Shown here: piece by piece, positions 20,701-33,516 of the stretch
Position numbering within the stretch: position 1 is the first letter of the stretch
Layout of the letters: each line of letters starts with the position of its first letter
NCBI GenBank assembly: GCA_028752905.1
Contig: JAQNBH010000002.1
Coordinates: 18,694,430-18,758,429, forward strand
From: Cladorhizidae sp. MBARI D1340-BT2
Lineage: Eukaryota > Porifera > Demospongiae > Poecilosclerida > Cladorhizidae
Direction of reading: 5' to 3'
DNA length: 64,000 nt
Notes under the pieces: model-generated
Databases searched by the model: none
What the model was told of the DNA's origin: nothing
What the model saw: only the letters and a program-made list of their open reading frames with translations
Position numbers and translations under genes: made by a program

Positions 20701-23700
20701 CTAGCATGACAGTACAGGTAGGACTGCACACCAACTAGCATGGCAGTACAGGTAGGACTACACACCAACTAGCATGGCAGTACAGGTAGGACTACACACC
20801 AACTAGCATGACAGTACAGGTAGGACTACACACCAACTAGCATGGCAGTACAGGTAGGACTACACACCAACTAGCATGACAGTACAGGTAGGACTACACA
20901 CCAAGTAGCATGGCAGTACAAGTAGGTCTACACACCAACTAGTATGGCAGTACAGGTAGGACTACACACCAACTAGCATGGCAGTACAGGTAGGACTACA
21001 CACCAACTAGCATGGCAGTACAGGTAGGACTACACACCAACTAGCATGTGCAGTACAGGTAGGTCTACACACCAACTAGCATGGCAGTACAGGTAGAACT
21101 ACACACCAACTAGCATGGCAGTACAGGTAGGACTACACACCAACTAGCATGGCAGTACAGGTAGGACTACACACTAACTAGCATGACAGTACAGGTAGGA
21201 CTACACACCAACTAGCATGGCAGTACAGGTAGGACTACACACCAACTAGCATGGCAGTACAGGTAGGACTACACACCAACTAGCATGGCAGTACAGGTAG
21301 GTCTACACACCAACTAGCATGGCAGTACAGGTAGGACTACACACCAACTAGCAAGGCAGTACAGGTAGGACTACACACCAACTAGCATGACAGTACAGGT
21401 AGGACTACACACCAACTAGCATGGCAGTGCAGGTAGGACTACACACCAACTAGCATGGCAGTACAGGTAGGACTACACACCAACTAGCATGGCAGTACAG
21501 GTAAGGACTACACACCAACTAGCATGGCAGTACAGGTAGGACTACGCACCAACTAGCATGGCAGTACAGGTAGGACTACACACCAACTAGCATGACAGTA
21601 CAGGTAGGACTGCACACCAACTAGCATGACAGTACAGGTAGGACTACACACCAACTAGCATGACAGTACAGGTAGGACTACACACCAACTAGCATGACAG
21701 TACAGGTAGGACTACACACCAACTAGCATGGCAGTACAGGTAGGACTACACACCAACTAGCATGACAGTACAGGTAGGACTACACACCAACTAGCATGGC
21801 AGTACAGGTAGGACTACACACCAACTAGCATGACAGTACAGGTAGGACTACACACCAAGTAGCATGGCAGTACAAGTAGGTCTACACACCAACTAGTATG
21901 GCAGTACAGGTAGGACTACACACCAACTAGCATGGCAGTACAGGTAGGACTACACACCAACTAGCATGGCAGTACAGGTAGGACTACACACCAACTAGCA
22001 TGTGCAGTACAGGTAGGTCTACACACCAACTAGCATGGCAGTACAGGTAGAACTACACACCAACTAGCATGGCAGTACAGGTAGGACTACACACCAACTA
22101 GCATGGCAGTACAGGTAGGACTACACACTAACTAGCATGACAGTACAGGTAGGACTACACACCAACTAGCATGGCAGTACAGGTAGGACTACACACCAAC
22201 TAGCATGGCAGTACAGGTAGGACTACACACCAACTAGCATGGCAGTACAGGTAGGTCTACACACCAACTAGCATGGCAGTACAGGTAGGACTACACACCA
22301 ACTAGCAAGGCAGTACAGGTAGGACTACACACCAACTAGCATGACAGTACAGGTAGGACTACACACCAACTAGCATGGCAGTGCAGGTAGGACTACACAC
22401 CAACTAGCATGGCAGTACAGGTAGGACTACACACCAACTAGCATGGCAGTACAGGTAAGGACTACACACCAACTAGCATGGCAGTACAGGTAGGACTACG
22501 CACCAACTAGCATGGCAGTACAGGTAGGACTACACACCAACTAGCATGACAGTACAGGTAGGACTGCACACCAACTAGCATGACAGTACAGGTAGGACTA
22601 CACACCAACTAGCATGACAGTACAGGTAGGACTACACACCAACTAGCATGGCAGTACAGGTAGGACTGCACACCAACTAGCATGACAGTACAGGTAGGAC
22701 TACACACCAAGTAGCATGGCAGTACAGGTAGGACTACACACCAACTAGCATGGCAGTACAGGTAAGGACTACACACGAACTAGCATGACAGTACAGGTAG
22801 GACACCAACTAGCATGGCAGTACAGGTAGGACTACACACCAACTAGCATGGCAGTACAGGTAGGACGACACACACACTAGCATGGCAGTACATGTAGGAC
22901 TACACACCAACTAGCATGGCTGTACAGGTAGGACTACACACCAACTAGCATGGCAGTACATGTAAGGACTACACACGAACTAGCATGACAGTACAGGTAG
23001 GACTACACCCCAACTACACCAACTAGCATGGCAGTACAGGTAGGACTACACACAACTAGCATGGCAGTACAGGTAGGACTACACACCAACTAGCATGGCA
23101 GTACAGGTAGGACTACACACCAACTATCATGACAGTACATGTAGGACTACACACCAACTAGCACGGCAGTACAGGTAGGACTACACACCAACTAGCATGG
23201 CAGTACAGGTAGGACTACACAACAACTAGCATGGCAGTACAGGTAGGACTGCACACCAACTAGCATGACAGTACAGGTAGGAGTACACACCAACTAGAAT
23301 GGCAGTACAGGTAGGACTACACACCAACTAGCATGACAGTACAGGTAGGACTGCACACCAACTAGCATGACAGTACAGGTAGGATTGCACACCAACTAGC
23401 CTGACAGTACAGGTAGGACTACACACCAACTAGCATGACAGTACAGGTAGGACTACACACCAACTAGCACGGCAGTACGGGTAGGACTGCACACCAACTA
23501 GCATGAGAGTACATGTAGGACTGCACACCAACTAGCATGGCAGTACAGGTAGGACTACACACCAACTAGCATGGCAGTACAGGTAGGACTACACACCAAC
23601 TAGCATGACAGTACAGGTAGGACTACACACCAACTAGCATGGCAGTACAAGTAGGTCTACAGTATGGCAGTACAGGTAGGACTACACACCAACTAGCATG

Positions 23701-26700
23701 GCAGTACAGGTAGGACTACACACCAACTAGCATGACAGTACAGGTAGGACTACACACCAACTAGCATGGTAGTACAGGTAGGACTGCACACCAACTAGCA
23801 TGGCAGTACAGGTAGGACTACACACCAACTAGCATGACAGTACAGGTAGGACTGCACACCAACTAGCATGGCAGTACAGGTAGGACTACACACCAACTAG
23901 CATGGCAGTACAGGTAGGACTACACACCAACTAGCATGACAGTACAGGTAGGACTACACACCAACTAGCATGGCAGTACAGGTAGGACTACACACCAACT
24001 AGCATGACAGTACAGGTAGGACTACACACCAAGTAGCATGGCAGTACAAGTAGGTCTACACACCAACTAGTATGGCAGTACAGGTAGGACTACACACCAA
24101 CTAGCATGGCAGTACAGGTAGGACTACACACCAACTAGCATGGCAGTACAGGTAGGACTACACACCAACTAGCATGTGCAGTACAGGTAGGTCTACACAC
24201 CAACTAGCATGGCAGTACAGGTAGAACTACACACCAACTAGCATGGCAGTACAGGTAGGACTACACACCAACTAGCATGGCAGTACAGGTAGGACTACAC
24301 ACCAACTAGCATGACAGTACAGGTAGGACTACACACCAACTAGCATGGCAGTACAGGTAGGACTACACACCAACTAGCATGGCAGTACAGGTAGGTCTAC
24401 ACACCAACTAGCATGGCAGTACAGGTAGGACTACATACCAACTAGCAAGGCAGTACAGGTAGGACTACACACCAACTAGCATGACAGTACAGGTAGGACT
24501 ACACACCAACTAGCATGGCAGTGCAGGTAGGACTACACACCAACTAGCATGGCAGTACAGGTAGGACTACACACCAACTAGCATGGCAGTACAGGTAAGG
24601 ACTACACACCAACTAGCATGGCAGTACAGGTAGGACTACGCACCAACTAGCATGGCAGTACAGGTAGGACTACACGCCAACTAGCATGACAGTACAGGTA
24701 GGACTGCACACCAACTAGCATGACAGTACAGGTAGGACTACACACCAACTAGCATGACAGTACAGGTAGGACTACACACCAACTAGCATGGGCAGTACAG
24801 GTAGGACTGCACACCAACTAGCATGACAGTACAGGTAGGACTACACACCAAGTAGCATGGCAGTACAGGTAGGACTACACACCAACTAGCATGGCAGTAC
24901 AGGTAAGGACTACACACGAACTAGCATGACAGTACAGGTAGGACACCAACTAGCATGGCAGTACAGGTAGGACTACACACAAACTAGCATGGCAGTACAG
25001 GTAGGACTACACACCAACTAGCATGGCAGTACAGGTAGGACTACACACCAAGTAGCATGGCAGTACAGGTAGGACTACACACCAACTAGCATGGCAGTAC
25101 AGGTAAGGACTACACACGAACTAGCATGACAGTACAGGTAGGACACCAACTAGCATGGCAGTACAGGTAGGACTACACACCAACTAGCATGGCAGTACAG
25201 GTAGGACGACACACACACTAGCATGGCAGTACAGGTAGGACTACACACCAACTAGCATGGCAGTACAGGTAGGACTACACACCAACTAGCATGGCAGTAC
25301 ATGTAAGGACTACACACGAACTAGCATGACAGTACAGGTAGGACTACACCCCAACTACACCAACTAGCATGGCAGTACAGGTAGGACTACACACAACTAG
25401 CATGGCAGTACAGGTAGGACTACACACCAACTAGCATGACAGTACAGGTAGGAGTACACACCAACTAGAATGGCAGTACAGGTAGGACTACACACCAACT
25501 AGCATGACAGTACAGGTAGGACTGCACACCAACTAGCATGACAGTACAGGTAGGATTGCACACCAACTAGCCTGACAGTACAGGTAGGACTACACACCAA
25601 CTAGCATGACAGTACAGGTAGGACTACACACCAACTAGCACGGCAGTACGGGTAGGACTGCACACCAACTAGCATGAGAGTACATGTAGGACTGCACACC
25701 AACTAGCATGGCAGTACAGGTAGGACTACACACCAACTAGCATGGCAGTACAGGTAGGACTACACACCAACTAGCATGACAGTACAGGTAGGACTACACA
25801 CCAACTAGCATGGCAGTACAAGTAGGTCTACAGTATGGCAGTACAGGTAGGACTACACACCAACTAGCATGGCAGTACAGGTAGGACTACACACCAACTA
25901 GCATGACAGTACAGGTAGGACTACACACCAACTAGCATGGTAGTACAGGTAGGACTGCACACCAACTAGCATGGCAGTACAGGTAGGACTACACACCAAC
26001 TAGCATGACAGTACAGGTAGGACTGCACACCAACTAGCATGGCAGTACAGGTAGGACTACACACCAACTAGCATGGCAGTACAGGTAGGACTACACACCA
26101 ACTAGCATGACAGTACAGGTAGGACTACACACCAACTAGCATGGCAGTACAGGTAGGACTACACACCAACTAGCATGACAGTACAGGTAGGACTACACAC
26201 CAAGTAGCATGGCAGTACAAGTAGGTCTACACACCAACTAGTATGGCAGTACAGGTAGGACTACACACCAACTAGCATGGCAGTACAGGTAGGACTACAC
26301 ACCAACTAGCATGGCAGTACAGGTAGGACTACACACCAACTAGCATGTGCAGTACAGGTAGGTCTACACACCAACTAGCATGGCAGTACAGGTAGAACTA
26401 CACACCAACTAGCATGGCAGTACAGGTAGGACTACACACCAACTAGCATGGCAGTACAGGTAGGACTACACACCAACTAGCATGACAGTACAGGTAGGAC
26501 TACACACCAACTAGCATGGCAGTACAGGTAGGACTACACACCAACTAGCATGGCAGTACAGGTAGGACTACACACCAACTAGCATGGCAGTACAGGTAGG
26601 TCTACACACCAACTAGCATGGCAGTACAGGTAGGACTACATACCAACTAGCAAGGCAGTACAGGTAGGACTACACACCAACTAGCATGACAGTACAGGTA

Positions 26701-29700
26701 GGACTACACACCAACTAGCATGGCAGTGCAGGTAGGACTACACACCAACTAGCATGGCAGTACAGGTAGGACTACACACCAACTAGCATGGCAGTACAGG
26801 TAAGGACTACACACCAACTAGCATGGCAGTACAGGTAGGACTACGCACCAACTAGCATGGCAGTACAGGTAGGACTACACGCCAACTAGCATGACAGTAC
26901 AGGTAGGACTGCACACCAACTAGCATGACAGTACAGGTAGGACTACACACCAACTAGCATGACAGTACAGGTAGGACTACACACCAACTAGCATGGGCAG
27001 TACAGGTAGGACTGCACACCAACTAGCATGACAGTACAGGTAGGACTACACACCAAGTAGCATGGCAGTACAGGTAGGACTACACACCAACTAGCATGGC
27101 AGTACAGGTAAGGACTACACACGAACTAGCATGACAGTACAGGTAGGACACCAACTAGCATGGCAGTACAGGTAGGACTACACACAAACTAGCATGGCAG
27201 TACAGGTAGGACTACACACCAACTAGCATGGCAGTACAGGTAGGACTACACACCAACTAGCATGGCAGTACAGGTAGGACTACACACCAACTAGCATGGC
27301 AGTACAGGTAAGGACTACACACCAACTAGCATGACAGTACAGGTAGGACTACACCCCAACTACACCAACTAGCATGGCAGTACAGGTAGGACTACACACA
27401 ACTAGCATGGCAGTACAGGTAGGACTACACACCAACTAGCATGGCAGTACAGGTAGGACTACACACCAACTAGCATGGCAGTACAGGTAGGACTACACAC
27501 TAACTAGCATGGCAGTACAGGTAGGACTACACACCAACTAGCATGGCAGTACAGGTAGGACTACACACTAACTAGCATGGCAGTACAGGTAGGACTACAC
27601 ACCAACTAGCATGACAGTACAGGTAGGACTGCACACCAACTAGCATGACAGTACAGGTAGGACTACACACCAACTAGCATGACAGTACAGGTAGGACTAC
27701 ACACCAACTAGCATGGCAGTACAGGTAGGACTGCACACCAACTAGCATGACAGTACAGGTAGGACTACACACCAAGTAGCATGGCAGTACAGGTAGGACT
27801 ACACACCAACTAGCATGGCAGTACAGGTAAGGACTACACACGAACTAGCATGACAGTACAGGTAGGACACCAACTAGCATGGCAGTACAGGTAGGACTAC
27901 ACACCAACTAGCATGGCAGTACAGGTAGGACGACACACACACTAGCATGGCAGTACAGGTAGGACTACACACCAACTAGCATGGCTGTACAGGTAGGACT
28001 ACACACCAACTAGCATGGCAGTACATGTAAGGACTACACACGAACTAGCATGACAGTACAGGTAGGACTACACCCCAACTACACCAACTAGCATGGCAGT
28101 ACAGGTAGGACTACACACAACTAGCATGGCAGTACAGGTAGGACTACACACCAACTAGCATGGCAGTACAGGTAGGACTACACACCAACTATCATGACAG
28201 TACATGTAGGACTACACACCAACTAGCACGGCAGTACAGGTAGGACTACACACCAACTAGCATGGCAGTACAGGTAGGACTACACAACAACTAGCATGGC
28301 AGTACAGGTAGGACTGCACACCAACTAGCATGACAGTACAGGTAGGAGTACACACCAACTAGAATGGCAGTACAGGTAGGACTACACACCAACTAGCATG
28401 ACAGTACAGGTAGGACTGCACACCAACTAGCATGACAGTACAGGTAGGATTGCACACCAACTAGCCTGACAGTACAGGTAGGACTACACACCAACTAGCA
28501 TGACAGTACAGGTAGGATTACACACCAACTAGCACGGCAGTACGGGTAGGACTGCACACCAACTAGCATGAGAGTACATGTAGGACTGCACACCAACTAG
28601 CATGGCAGTACAGGTAGGACTACACACCAACTAGCATGGCAGTACAGGTAGGACTACACACCAACTAGCATGACAGTACAGGTAGGACTACACACCAACT
28701 AGCATGGCAGTACAAGTAGGTCTACAGTATGGCAGTACAGGTAGGACTACACACCAACTAGCATGGCAGTACAGGTAGGACTACACACCAACTAGCATGA
28801 CAGTACAGGTAGGACTACACACCAACTAGCATGGTAGTACAGGTAGGACTGCACACCAACTAGCATGGCAGTACAGGTAGGACTACACACCAACTAGCAT
28901 GACAGTACAGGTAGGACTGCACACCAACTAGCATGGCAGTACAGGTAGGACTACACACCAACTAGCATGGCAGTACAGGTAGGACTACACACCAACTAGC
29001 ATGACAGTACAGGTAGGACTACACACCAACTAGCATGGCAGTACAGGTAGGACTGCACACCAACTAGCATGACAGTACAGGTAGGACTACACACCAAGTA
29101 GCATGGCAGTACAGGTAGGACTACACACCAACTAGCATGGCAGTACAGGTAAGGACTACACACGAACTAGCATGACAGTACAGGTAGGACACCAACTAGC
29201 ATGGCAGTACAGGTAGGACTACACACAAACTAGCATGGCAGTACAGGTAGGACTACACACCAACTAGCATGGCAGTACAGGTAGGACTACACACCAAGTA
29301 GCATGGCAGTACAGGTAGGACTACACACCAACTAGCATGGCAGTACAGGTAAGGACTACACACGAACTAGCATGACAGTACAGGTAGGACACCAACTAGC
29401 ATGGCAGTACAGGTAGGACTACACACCAACTAGCATGGCAGTACAGGTAGGACGACACACACACTAGCATGGCAGTACAGGTAGGACTACACACCAACTA
29501 GCATGGCAGTACAGGTAGGACTACACACCAACTAGCATGGCAGTACATGTAAGGACTACACACGAACTAGCATGACAGTACAGGTAGGACTACACCCCAA
29601 CTACACCAACTAGCATGGCAGTACAGGTAGGACTACACACAACTAGCATGGCAGTACAGGTAGGACTACACACCAACTAGCATGACAGTACAGGTAGGAG

Positions 29701-31984
29701 TACACACCAACTAGAATGGCAGTACAGGTAGGACTACACACCAACTAGCATGACAGTACAGGTAGGACTGCACACCAACTAGCATGACAGTACAGGTAGG
29801 ATTGCACACCAACTAGCCTGACAGTACAGGTAGGACTACACACCAACTAGCATGACAGTACAGGTAGGACTACACACCAACTAGCACGGCAGTACGGGTA
29901 GGACTGCACACCAACTAGCATGAGAGTACATGTAGGACTGCACACCAACTAGCATGGCAGTACAGGTAGGACTACACACCAACTAGCATGGCAGTACAGG
30001 TAGGACTACACACCAACTAGCATGACAGTACAGGTAGGACTACACACCAACTAGCATGGCAGTACAAGTAGGTCTACAGTATGGCAGTACAGGTAGGACT
30101 ACACACCAACTAGCATGGCAGTACAGGTAGGACTACACACCAACTAGCATGACAGTACAGGTAGGACTACACACCAACTAGCATGGTAGTACAGGTAGGA
30201 CTGCACACCAACTAGCATGGCAGTACAGGTAGGACTACACACCAACTAGCATGACAGTACAGGTAGGACTGCACACCAACTAGCATGGCAGTACAGGTAG
30301 GACTACACACCAACTAGCATGGCAGTACAGGTAGGACTACACACCAACTAGCATGACAGTACAGGTAGGACTACACACCAACTAGCATGGCAGTACAGGT
30401 AGGACTACACACCAACTAGCATGACAGTACAGGTAGGACTACACACCAAGTAGCATGGCAGTACAAGTAGGTCTACACACCAACTAGTATGGCAGTACAG
30501 GTAGGACTACACACCAACTAGCATGGCAGTACAGGTAGGACTACACACCAACTAGCATGGCAGTACAGGTAGGACTACACACCAACTAGCATGTGCAGTA
30601 CAGGTAGGTCTACACACCAACTAGCATGGCAGTACAGGTAGAACTACACACCAACTAGCATGGCAGTACAGGTAGGACTACACACCAACTAGCATGGCAG
30701 TACAGGTAGGACTACACACCAACTAGCATGACAGTACAGGTAGGACTACACACCAACTAGCATGGCAGTACAGGTAGGACTACACACCAACTAGCATGGC
30801 AGTACAGGTAGGACTACACACCAACTAGCATGGCAGTACAGGTAGGTCTACACACCAACTAGCATGGCAGTACAGGTAGGACTACATACCAACTAGCAAG
30901 GCAGTACAGGTAGGACTACACACCAACTAGCATGACAGTACAGGTAGGACTACACACCAACTAGCATGGCAGTGCAGGTAGGACTACACACCAACTAGCA
31001 TGGCAGTACAGGTAGGACTACACACCAACTAGCATGGCAGTACAGGTAAGGACTACACACCAACTAGCATGGCAGTACAGGTAGGACTACGCACCAACTA
31101 GCATGGCAGTACAGGTAGGACTACACGCCAACTAGCATGACAGTACAGGTAGGACTGCACACCAACTAGCATGACAGTACAGGTAGGACTACACACCAAC
31201 TAGCATGACAGTACAGGTAGGACTACACACCAACTAGCATGGGCAGTACAGGTAGGACTGCACACCAACTAGCATGACAGTACAGGTAGGACTACACACC
31301 AAGTAGCATGGCAGTACAGGTAGGACTACACACCAACTAGCATGGCAGTACAGGTAAGGACTACACACGAACTAGCATGACAGTACAGGTAGGACACCAA
31401 CTAGCATGGCAGTACAGGTAGGACTACACACAAACTAGCATGGCAGTACAGGTAGGACTACACACCAACTAGCATGGCAGTACAGGTAGGACTACACACC
31501 AACTAGCATGGCAGTACAGGTAGGACTACACACCAACTAGCATGGCAGTACAGGTAAGGACTACACACCAACTAGCATGACAGTACAGGTAGGACTACAC
31601 CCCAACTACACCAACTAGCATGGCAGTACAGGTAGGACTACACACAACTAGCATGGCAGTACAGGTAGGACTACACACCAACTAGCATGGCAGTACAGGT
31701 AGGACTACACACCAACTAGCATGGCAGTACAGGTAGGACTACACACTAACTAGCATGGCAGTACAGGTAGGACTACACACCAACTAGCATGGCAGTACAG
31801 GTAGGACTACACACTAACTAGCATGGCAGTACAGGTAGGACTACACACCAACTAGCATGGCAGTACAGGTAGGACTACACACCAACTAGCATGGCAGTAC
31901 AGGTAGGACTACACACTAACTAGCATGGCAGTACAGGTAGGACTACACACCAACTAGCATGGCAGTACAGGTAGGACTACACCA
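17735..31984 (+). repeat. Giant 34-bp minisatellite/satellite array
   Basis: About 14.2 kb of head-to-tail 34-bp units (roughly 420 copies) starting GCATGGCAGTACAGGTAGGA and continuing CTACACACCAACTA. Variant positions recur: GCATGG/GCATGA, GACTAC/GACTGC, CATGTG, an extra A in GGTAAGG, and short deletions. Unit orientation never changes, and no gene, spacer or inserted element interrupts the array. Rare variants recur at fixed long distances. The word CCTGAC lies at 23400, 25571, 28465 and 29817. The word ACAGTATGG lies at 23659, 25830, 28724 and 30076. Both give spacings of 2171, 2894 and 1352. A 954-bp internal duplication links 21044 with 21998. Growth was therefore by kilobase-scale unequal exchange or amplification as well as by single units. 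Stops in all frames exclude coding. Assembly may have collapsed or expanded the true length. Confidence 0.97.
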
Positions 31985-32911
31985 ATAGCTGTACACTAAT
32001 TTGAACTATCTTGCCACAACTCTTGACTGCCATGCACAGGTATATACGAGTAAAGGATTATGACCCAAAGAAAACAAACTGCCAAACACACTTGATGTAT
32101 AGCAAAACAACTCCATGCATGCTCAATAACATATATAGTAACACAAGTATATAATATAGCCAAGCAGCTGATCTCTGCTATGTGCCTGTGAATAACAGAA
32201 ATACTCACAAAGTGCTGATGACGACAGCAGAGACCTACCCGATCGTTGCTGTTCACTCTGCGCCACAGACAGGTATATATGCTCTCAGACCAATCTGTAG
32301 CCTGAGCCCCCAGTAGTTCAGTTGGTTAAAACAAGCATGCAGCTAGTAATCATTGCCCATCATAGGAGGGTTTGCTTCCTTTGTAATTCACAATTAGTTT
32401 GCCTCCTTCAATTATGTTTAATTTCAAAGCATGTGGGAGAGGTCGTATGCCTGAGCCCAACACCCTAAAACCCTAAAGCAAATTTTGGATCCCCCCCCCC
32501 CCCCCAAACACAGACACACATTTTGAATTGTGTGTAATTATGCATAGGTAATCCTCGGATCACACACACAAATCTTAGCTTTTGTCCTACTAATGTTGTT
32601 GTTAGTGGGTGGCATTATTATTATTAGTATTAGTATTGTTGTTATTATTATTATTGTACCATAACTATTTTGTGTCACTCGTCAATCTAGTTGTGAATAT
32701 TAGTTAACCTCAATCTGGTATTAATAATGATAGTGGCATAAGCAACAGAATAATGGCAGCAATTTATAACAACAACAACAACAAAAACAGTGATGGAAAA
32801 AAAAACATATTACAATAATTATGAATATCATAACATGTTAACTGTGCAGCATGACGGGAATTCTATTTGCCTATAATTATTGAACTGCAATGTTGCTGTA
32901 TTTATAATTAG
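31985..32911. other. No recognisable gene; low-complexity patches
   Basis: Region between the array and the sulfotransferase 3' end. It contains a C15 run (32491-32505), ATT-type microsatellite sequence (about 32618-32660) and an A-rich patch (about 32770-32800). It should also hold the sulfotransferase 3' UTR; I see no clear AATAAA on the minus strand. Confidence 0.4.
32314..32379 (+). repeat. tRNA-like SINE head or tRNA relic
   Basis: An A-box-like TAGTTCAGTTGG (32314-32325) and a B-box-like GGTTTGCTTCC (32369-32379) sit at near-tRNA spacing, about 55 bases. The cloverleaf is imperfect, so a tRNA-derived SINE head is likelier than a tRNA gene. No second copy in the window was seen. Confidence 0.35.
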
Positions 32912-33516
32912 CTATGTATAAATGTGTTCATGTACACCTAAGTATCGGACATGACTGTCACTTTCATCTGGAAAGAGATTGTAATAGAATTCAAATTCTT
33001 TATAGAAATCCCAAAATAGAGCCCGTTTCACTTCTTCACTGACACGAGCATAATAATTTGATACAAAGTTTTTAGTTCTGTTTTGGGTGGCCAGAGTATA
33101 CCGGTAGTTGTCTTCATCTATAAAGTACTCCATTGAGACTCCTAGCTTTGCAACAATGAGTGACATTTCTGTTGATATATCCTTGAAGTTCCCATAATAG
33201 TTGTAACCAATTCTGCAAGGTTGCAGTAGTTCTACCATTGGAGCAAAGTGCTCATTCAACTCATCATTTGGTGTATCTATGATCCAGCGCAAATAAGACT
33301 CAAAATCCGGACTTGTTTTGTTGTATTTTTTCAAAATCAAGGTAGACCATTCCTTTTCATGTGGTTTCAGATCTAATCCAATTATCTTGTCTCTGTAGGC
33401 ACTCACTAAGCGATGCAGTGGATTTCTTAGGATGGTAACCTTCCAGTAGTTCTTTAGTCTGTAGAGACGCTCTGTGTCATTCAAGTCCTTGCGTAAAAAC
33501 GTCGAATTCTTCATAC
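32912..33516 (-). CDS. Sulfotransferase exon 5 (catalytic 3'-PB half)
   Basis: The acceptor TTTCTAG precedes GTATGAAGAATTC. The first two bases complete a Cys codon begun in exon 4. It encodes about 200 residues with the LRNPLHRLVSAYR motif and ends at TAG. An internal ATG at 33512-33514 could mislead a single-exon prediction; the real protein starts further upstream. Confidence 0.85.

Noticed and set aside
17735..31984. CRISPR-like array (short repeats, many copies)
   Set aside because: The 34-bp units are contiguous with no unique spacers, no leader and no cas genes, in eukaryotic DNA. It is a tandem satellite.
33000..33514. Sulfotransferase as a single-exon gene starting at 33514
   Set aside because: That start lacks the PAPS 5' loop and membrane anchor. 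An acceptor site lies two bases upstream and three further exons fit in phase.
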